From Coemansia sp. RSA 922 (Eukaryota > Kickxellomycota > Kickxellomycetes > Kickxellales > Kickxellaceae): 22,743 nt of DNA. The stretch lies in NCBI GenBank assembly GCA_027577415.1, contig JANBQS010000284.1, forward strand, positions 1-22,743, written 5' to 3'. Below, piece after piece: positions 17,533-22,743 of this stretch. The notes beneath the pieces are model-generated. The model made no database searches and was not told where the DNA came from. It saw nothing but the letters and a program-made list of their open reading frames with translations. The position numbers and the translations under genes were made by a program. Positions within the stretch are counted from its first letter, which is position 1. Each line of letters starts with the position of its first letter.

Positions 17533-17538
17533 ATTAAA
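17533..17538 (+). terminator. Variant poly(A) signal ATTAAA of the channel gene
   Basis: ATTAAA 23 bases after the TAA. The whole spacer to the next ATG is 117 bases, so the mRNA must end close by. Confidence 0.45.
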
Positions 17539-17626
17539 ATGCGGAGCCTTTCTTCTCTTTTTCTCCCTCCCCCCTTTTTTTTATAACAACAATAATAATA
17601 ATATCTTTCTTTAATTCCAACTTCAA

Positions 17627-20564
17627 ATGGCGCCCATGAAGGGCCTGACGGTCTTTATTGCCGACCTCCGCAAGTGTGAGTTTCTTTCCGCTTTTATTAG
17701 CACATCTTACAAAGCAAACAACCATTTCAGTACTTAATATTAAGCTTATGTTGTTTAGGTCGGTCGCACGAAGACGAAGAGAAGCGAGTGAACAAGGAGT
17801 TGGCCAATATTCGCACCAAATTTAAAGGTAACTTTTTTTTTTTCTCTCTACAACCTGTAAACCAACACTTTTTTGTTCTCAGCCGTATACTAACACAATA
17901 TATTATGTAGAGCCCAGTCTCAATGGCTACAACCGCAAAAAGTACGTCTGTAAGCTCGTTTACATGGCGCTTTTAGGCTACGAGGTCAGTTTCGGGCACC
18001 GCGAAGCCGTAGACTTGGTTAACAGCACAAAGTACAGCGAAAAGCAGATTGGATACCTAGCCATATCACTACTGATGGAAGAGGACGCCGACTATGGACG
18101 TATGGTAGTGGCAGCCATGCGTCGTGATATCCACGATACGAACGAGTTTAACGTTAGTCTGGCACTCAACGCTGTGTCCAATATTTGTACTCGCGAGATC
18201 GCCGAAGTACTGACTCAGGACATTGTTGCTCAGCTGTTGTCACCGGTGGCTAGCATGTTTATCAAGAAGAAGGCTGCTCTTTGTCTGTTGCGGTTGCTGC
18301 GCCGCTTTCCCGAGGCTGTGAATGCTCAGCAGTGGGCTGCCAGAGTTATTCCCTACTTGGGACATCGCGATATTGGAGTCACCTTGTCGGTTGCCTCGTT
18401 GGTCACTGCGTTGGCACAGCAGTTTCCTGAGGACACGCGTAAGGCTGCGTCGTTTGCTGTACGTCGATTGAAGAGCCTGGTTATTGATAACGAGTATGCC
18501 GCAGAGTATATTTACTACAAGGTACCCGCTCCCTGGCTGCAAATTAAGCTACTGCGTCTTTTGCAGTATTTCCCGGCTCCAGAGTCGCCCGAGCTGCGTA
18601 GCCTACTGCTGTCTATTCTTCGCCATATAATTGACGTTTCGCAGGACACGCCGCGTGAATTGCAGCAGATGAACGCTCAGTACTCTATTCTGTTCGAGGC
18701 CATTAACCTGGGTATTCAGCTCGACATTGACCAGGGACTTATGCAAGAGTGTGCTGTGCTTTTGGGTCGCTTTATTACGTCGCGTGAAATCAACGTACGC
18801 TACTTGGGACTCGAGACTATGGCGCATTTGGCTGCATACATTGATAGCTTGGATACGATCAAAACGTACCAGGGCGTTATCATTCAGTCCTTGCGAGACC
18901 GCGATGTCAGCGTACGTCGTCGTGCCCTGGATCTTCTGTACTCGATGTGCGACGTTAGTAGTGCCAAGACTATAGTGTCTGAGCTATTGCGGCACATGGT
19001 TGTGGCTGACTTTACGTTGCGCGAGGAGATGGCGTTGAAGGTGGCTATTTTGACAGAAAAATATGCGACCGAGTACTCGTGGTACGTAGACGTCATGATG
19101 CGGCTAGTGTCGTTGGCTGGTGACCACATGGGCGACGAAGTGTGGCACCGCATAGTACAGGTTATCCTTGGTAACGAGGAACTACAACTATATGCCTGCA
19201 AGATTGCCCTGCAGACGCTGAAGGCTCCTGTGTGCCACGAGAGCGCACTCAAGGTCAGCGCCTACGTGTTGGGCGAGTTTGGCCATTTGATCGCCAATGC
19301 TCCGGACTGTGCACCCATAGATCAGCTGAAGGCCCTGCAGTCCAAGATGGCATCGGGGTCGCAGTCAGCGCGTGCGGTGGCGCTTACGACCGTGGGCAAG
19401 TTTATCAACCTTTTCCCTGAGATCAAGACCCTGTGTCTGCGCGTTTTGGATCGGTATCGCGGAGCATTGGACGCCGAGCTGCAGCAACGTGCCTGTGAGT
19501 ACTATGCATTGGCTACGTTGGAGAGCGAGGATCTGATGCCTACGGTGTTTGAAGAGATGCCACCGTTCCCCGAACGCCGGTCTGCACTAATGTCCCGGCT
19601 GCTTAAGCGGGAGGCTGATACTGAGGACCAGAGGACTTGGGTGTTTGGCGGTCGCGAAATTAACCGCGAACGCAAGCTACAAAAGGCCGGCAAGACAGCG
19701 GAGGATACTGAGGAGCCACCAGTGACTCAGTTGCTTGAGGCGCCAGAGCAAACCCGATTTGTGGCCGACAGTGGACAGACGCCGGAGGAACTGGCTAGAG
19801 TTGCAAAGAGTAAGCGGCATTATGCTAGGCTGTTGTGGGAAAACGACGGTATTCTATACGATGGCGACGAGATACAAGTAGGATTGGTTGCTCAGTATAA
19901 GCCACCGGCTGGTCGTGTTGGTGTGTTTTTGGGTAACAAGTCTACGGCGCCCATATACGATATTTCTATTCACGTGGTTTGTGAAGAGTCGAGCGAAAAG
20001 CAGCTAGTCGTCCAGCAAGCCAGTGGCCAAGGTCCATTGCCAGACTCGTTGATGCCATTGGGACAAGCTCGCGTTTTCTTTGACGTCAAATGCGTGGACG
20101 TATTCGCTACCGCTCCTACTCTGCGGATCGCTTATACTATGGCCGGAGCGCCGACTGTTTCTGAGCTGCAGATGCCTGTGACTATTGCGCATTTCATCGA
20201 CCCTGTTACGATTACTGTTGCTGACTTTTTCTCGCGCTGGAAGCAATTGGGTGATGCGGCTATTGGCGAGGCACAGAATGTTTTAAAGACGCCGTTTCTC
20301 AGTACTGACTCGGGCGCTATCCAGTGGCTACGCAATGTCGTCGGCGGTGCGGGCTTTGCATTGATACAGGGCGCTGATGCCGAACCTGATAATATTGTTG
20401 GTGTGGGTATTGCTACTACAGAGAATGCAGGTCGCTTTGGATGTCTGATTCGCGTGGAACCTAAACCCGCTCATGGACTGACTCGTGTCACTATAAGAGC
20501 TACAAACCCGACTGTCTCCAAAGTGGTTGCTGCAAACATAAATATGATATTTGAGTCTAGATAA
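17627..20564 (+). CDS. APL3: AP-2 adaptor complex subunit alpha (alpha-adaptin), 923 aa, three exons
   Basis: Large subunit of the AP-2 clathrin adaptor, which links cargo and PI(4,5)P2 at the plasma membrane to the endocytic machinery. Exons 17627-17675, 17759-17827 and 17911-20564 join to MAPMKGLTVFIADLRKC, RSHEDEEKRVNKELANIR and GYNRKKYVCKL. These are the conserved alpha-adaptin N-terminus, with the lipid-binding basic cluster at about residues 47-54. The helical-repeat trunk runs to about 590 and includes KYSEKQIGYLAISLL. A short linker follows. The appendage (about 675-923) has the sandwich subdomain (LLWENDGILYDGDEIQVGL) and the platform (DFFSRWKQLGDA, then GCLIRVEPKPAHGL), whose Trp sits where partner DPW/F motifs bind. 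Length matches the family (about 940). Both introns are phase 1. The start is supported by the conserved N-terminus. Its 3' end converges on the phosphodiesterase gene. Confidence 0.96.
17676..17758 (+). other. AP-2 alpha intron 1 (83 nt, phase 1)
   Basis: Donor GTGAGT, acceptor TTGTTTAG. Splicing completes a Cys codon and gives LRKCRSHEDEEKRVNKE, the conserved alpha-adaptin reading. Confidence 0.9.
17828..17910 (+). other. AP-2 alpha intron 2 (83 nt, phase 1)
   Basis: Donor GTAACT, perfect branch site TACTAAC at 17888-17894, acceptor ATTATGTAG. Splicing gives RTKFKEPSLNGYNRKKY. The TTTAAAG|GTAACT boundary is confirmed by family conservation. Confidence 0.93.
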
Positions 20565-20589
20565 AAACTTGTATTACAGAAAGAATATT
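20565..20589. other. 25-bp spacer between convergent stop codons
   Basis: AP-2 alpha (+) and the phosphodiesterase (-) end 25 bases apart with no AATAAA on either strand in the gap. At least one 3' UTR must run into the opposite coding region. Confidence 0.7.
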
Positions 20590-21918
20590 CTATTGCTCAT
20601 CGGCGATATAATCGCTAGTCCTCCGCTGCTCTAGTTTGTTGGTATACAGAATACGGAGAACATTGGCTTCGACGATATTCTCGACAAACATAAAGTCCAT
20701 GCCCAAGCCAAAGAAATAGAAAAACTCTTCGCTTTTATCCTTGGGGCAGAATCCCGACTTGCTCCCTGGTTTAACACCCTTTTGGCACAAATACGACATA
20801 CTCTGGTGCGAATCGTAAAAGGTATAAGGGGAAATAGTCATGCCCCGCTTGTGGATCTCCTTGGCTAAACGGTCCGGTGCAATAAATCCACCCATTTGAG
20901 CGATTTCCTTCGGGTTCCAAGTAATGTTTTGCGCGGTAAAGTAGGCCTCAGCTCCGGTGACGAAGAAATCCTTCCAGGGCGAGACGATTTGAGCATACTT
21001 TGATACGCGATCCAGACCCTTGGGCGTAAAGAACCAGGGGAGGTTTTGGTTGAGCGCCACAACTGGCGTAGAGGTATGGCGGGATAGATAGGCGGCGGTA
21101 TCTTGATCGAATGACTGCCAGGCAGAAGGACCCAGGCACGTACCGTTCAATGGACGTAGTGGGGCGAGACGGAGGTCGGCGTGCTGAGAAGTGTCGATAT
21201 CCTTAGTGATCTTGGTCCATCCATAATGGCGCATGGTAAGAATGGCGCGGTCCTCAAAGTACCTCGGATATGATCTCCCACGGTTATAAAGCAGCGGTGA
21301 CTTCAACTCTGGAATAACACCAAATGGCCTGCCCAACTCAATAGTGACGTTGCGCATGATCTGCAAATATTCCTCAAAAGTCAGTACATCGAACATACCG
21401 TTGAAATGCTGAGGACGCCATGAGAAGGGTGCCTGGTTAACACGCAACATTTTGATCTGCTCCAAAGTCATATCAGCGATAAACCAGTCGTTCGTTACGG
21501 TTTTTAGTTTCCCATCGTCGTTCCAAGTTTTATTCGCCCTTAGATGCGCTAACTGGGGGATGGATGCCACGTTGGTGTTCTCGCTAAGCCATTCGTTGTG
21601 GTTAACTACTAGGTGCCCGTCTTTAGTCAGTCCGAGATCAGGCTCAATGTAATCAGCTCCTTCGACGGCTGCTTGCCAGTAGGATGCGCGAGTGTGTTCG
21701 GGCATAAATGCCTTTTCGCCGCGATGACCTACTAGTTGGGTTGGCTTGCCGCTGAGAGTGTTCCAACGGACAGTGCGTGGATCATCGATGAATCCAGAGA
21801 CATTGAGCGCCAGACTGGCTGCTGCAGTGGCAAAAGTGAGGACCCGCATTAGTAGGAAAATAAAAACTAGTCCACTGAAAACGAACAATAAGGAGATAAA
21901 GTGTTGACGAACAAACAT
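20590..21918 (-). CDS. Glycerophosphodiester phosphodiesterase (GDPD family), secreted or membrane-anchored, 442 aa
   Basis: Expected to hydrolyse glycerophosphodiesters to glycerol-3-phosphate and an alcohol, releasing phosphate-bearing nutrients. Catalytic and metal-binding motifs are intact in the first third: LVGHRGEKAF (His65, Arg66), PEHT (Glu74), DYIEPDLGLTKDG (Glu92, Asp94) and VVNHNEW (His107). The barrel continues to about residue 430. Several N-x-S/T sites (such as NVS, NKT, NVT, NGT, NIT) fit passage through the secretory pathway. The N-terminus is hydrophobic. The ATG at 21918 gives a signal-anchor-like sequence. The second in-frame ATG at 21849 gives a cleaner signal peptide (MRVLTFATAAASLALNVSG) and 419 aa, and fits better with the TATA box at 21940-21947. 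I list the longer form. The gene converges with AP-2 alpha; stop codons are 25 bases apart. Uninterrupted. Confidence 0.9.
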   Translation of the reverse strand: MFVRQHFISLLFVFSGLVFIFLLMRVLTFATAAASLALNVSGFIDDPRTVRWNTLSGKPTQLVGHRGEKAFMPEHTRASYWQAAVEGADYIEPDLGLTKDGHLVVNHNEWLSENTNVASIPQLAHLRANKTWNDDGKLKTVTNDWFIADMTLEQIKMLRVNQAPFSWRPQHFNGMFDVLTFEEYLQIMRNVTIELGRPFGVIPELKSPLLYNRGRSYPRYFEDRAILTMRHYGWTKITKDIDTSQHADLRLAPLRPLNGTCLGPSAWQSFDQDTAAYLSRHTSTPVVALNQNLPWFFTPKGLDRVSKYAQIVSPWKDFFVTGAEAYFTAQNITWNPKEIAQMGGFIAPDRLAKEIHKRGMTISPYTFYDSHQSMSYLCQKGVKPGSKSGFCPKDKSEEFFYFFGLGMDFMFVENIVEANVLRILYTNKLEQRRTSDYIADEQ

Positions 21919-21939
21919 TTCTGCCCAGATAGCTCGTTT

Positions 21940-21947
21940 CTTTTATA
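21940..21947 (-). promoter_or_regulatory. TATA box of the phosphodiesterase gene
   Basis: Minus-strand TATAAAAG, a consensus TATA box, 22 bases upstream of the ATG at 21918 and 91 upstream of the ATG at 21849. With usual 25-35 base spacing to the transcription start, 21849 would be the first ATG in the mRNA. Confidence 0.6.
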
Positions 21948-22055
21948 CAAGCACTCGAGGGATGGGGGTAACACGGGGATCGGTGCGGAGGAGTTATTTG
22001 TGGACTGATAGTCCCGCTGATAGTCTTCCGGGGAAATGAGGTGGAGCTGCACTCG

Positions 22056-22061
22056 CACGTG
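22056..22061. promoter_or_regulatory. CACGTG E-box, proximal
   Basis: Palindromic bHLH site 138 bases upstream of the phosphodiesterase ATG at 21918. Confidence 0.5.
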
Positions 22062-22315
22062 TCCCCTTCCTTTAAAAATATATTCGGGATCTTCTACTTT
22101 TTCCTTCTCACGATCCGAAAATGGATAGCTGTAACAAATGTGTACAGGTCGGTTGGACAAGAGTGAACTGTGGTGCAAGGAAAGGGGGGAGGGAGGGAGA
22201 ACGTCTTTGTGCGAGTTGAGTTTTGGGGCGGTGTCACCTCTCCACCCCGCGTAATGGCTAAATTTCGTTAGGTGGAGAAAGACCGGGGGAGGAAAAAAAT
22301 AGCAAATGGTGAATA

Positions 22316-22321
22316 CACGTG
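22316..22321. promoter_or_regulatory. CACGTG E-box, middle
   Basis: Second CACGTG, 260 bases farther upstream. Confidence 0.45.
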
Positions 22322-22677
22322 TCGCGCACAGACGATATGTGGACATGTACATATCTCAACATTATAATCATATATGGGTCTAGTTGAGGGATTGATTTAA
22401 AGCATGTTTACTTGGCTTCAGCATGTGTATGAGAAAAAGCAACCCCGAGACCGTTGGTTTTTGACAAAAAGCACCTCTTGAATTTGTTTGGTCTAGACTT
22501 ACTCCGTGGGAAGGACGGAGCAAGCCAATGACGCGTGTGATCCTGACTGAATATAGTGGCCCGGGCCGATTCCATGTCTTTCAAAAGTGTCTCAGCCGGT
22601 CAACAGACCAATCCAGGAAATCATGCTTGCACAAGATGCCCTTTGCGCCAGAATAAAAGCGCCAAAAAGAGATGAAA

Positions 22678-22683
22678 CACGTG
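22678..22683. promoter_or_regulatory. CACGTG E-box, distal
   Basis: Third CACGTG, read as CACGTGGG on the plus strand, the form favoured by yeast Pho4. It could instead belong to a gene starting beyond the window end. Confidence 0.4.
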
Positions 22684-22743
22684 GGATATTTTTCTTTATG
22701 CTGCCTACCTCCGCAGCTTTTTCTTTCTCTCTTCTGACCCAAG

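Larger units (their letters stand above)
17510..17626 (+). promoter_or_regulatory. Very compact AP-2 alpha promoter/leader (117 bp)
   Basis: Holds the channel 3' UTR and the AP-2 alpha promoter together. Features are a pyrimidine-rich run (17547-17580), TATAA at 17582-17586 about 40 bases before the ATG, and a short AAT repeat (17591-17602). Confidence 0.5.
21919..22743. promoter_or_regulatory. Upstream region of the phosphodiesterase; no gene seen
   Basis: 825 bases to the window end. It contains the TATA box above and three CACGTG E-boxes. It also has two short inverted repeats: GATATGT..ACATATC with an 8-base spacer (22334-22355), and CTCCGT..ACGGAG with a 7-base loop (22502-22520). The last 60 bases are pyrimidine-rich on the plus strand and may be the leader of a plus-strand gene beyond the edge. 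A 161-codon minus-strand frame across 21867-22352 resembles nothing and is taken as chance. Confidence 0.5.

Noticed and set aside
21867..22352. 161-codon minus-strand frame overlapping the phosphodiesterase start
   Set aside because: Overlaps the TATA box and signal-peptide region, has no recognisable domain and low-quality composition.
1..22743. tRNA, rRNA, CRISPR array, transposon or viral insertion
   Set aside because: Scanned by eye on both strands: no tRNA arm pattern, no spaced direct repeats, no transposase or integrase motifs, no long terminal repeats. A dedicated search could still find a degenerate element.

Overview
This window is fungal nuclear DNA. It carries eight protein-coding genes, mostly uninterrupted or with a few short introns (83 to 118 bases in the coding introns, GT..AG, one with a perfect TACTAAC branch site). 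Spacers between genes run from 25 to about 830 bases. A fungal-type vacuolar ABCC transporter pair, AP-2 alpha adaptin, a kinesin-12 motor and a BK/Slo-type channel together suggest an early-diverging (non-Dikarya) fungus, perhaps Kickxellomycotina/Coemansia-like. That placement is inference; no rRNA or other taxonomic marker is present.

Layout. 1-695 (-): 5' end of an ABCC transporter cut by the window edge. 1164-5685 (-): a complete second ABCC transporter. The two share a phase-0 intron directly after a Trp codon near the N-terminus, so they are a tandem duplication. 6166-8154 (-): a kinesin-12 (KIF15-type) motor. 8521-10728 (+): a ubiquitin-specific protease, divergent from the kinesin across a 366-bp shared promoter region. 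11336-13294 (+): a C2H2 zinc-finger transcription factor with Crz1-like finger order and an unusual ATG-free leader. 13700-17509 (+): a 1269-aa 6TM-RCK1-RCK2 channel of BK/Slo architecture whose selectivity filter is not the canonical T-x-G-Y/F-G. 17627-20564 (+): AP-2 complex alpha subunit, three exons. 20590-21918 (-): a secreted or membrane-anchored glycerophosphodiester phosphodiesterase that converges on AP-2 alpha with only 25 bp between stop codons. 21919-22743: its upstream region, with three CACGTG sites.

The genes do not form one pathway; this is ordinary chromosomal neighbourhood, with no mobile element, CRISPR array, rRNA or tRNA seen. The observation most worth following is the BK-like channel with a degenerate pore signature and no calcium bowl. 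Next are the apparent non-AUG or hidden-exon start of the zinc-finger gene, the kinesin-12, the PPPY motifs in the ubiquitin protease, and the clustered E-boxes upstream of the phosphodiesterase. I could run no searches; family calls rest on motifs read directly from the translations.
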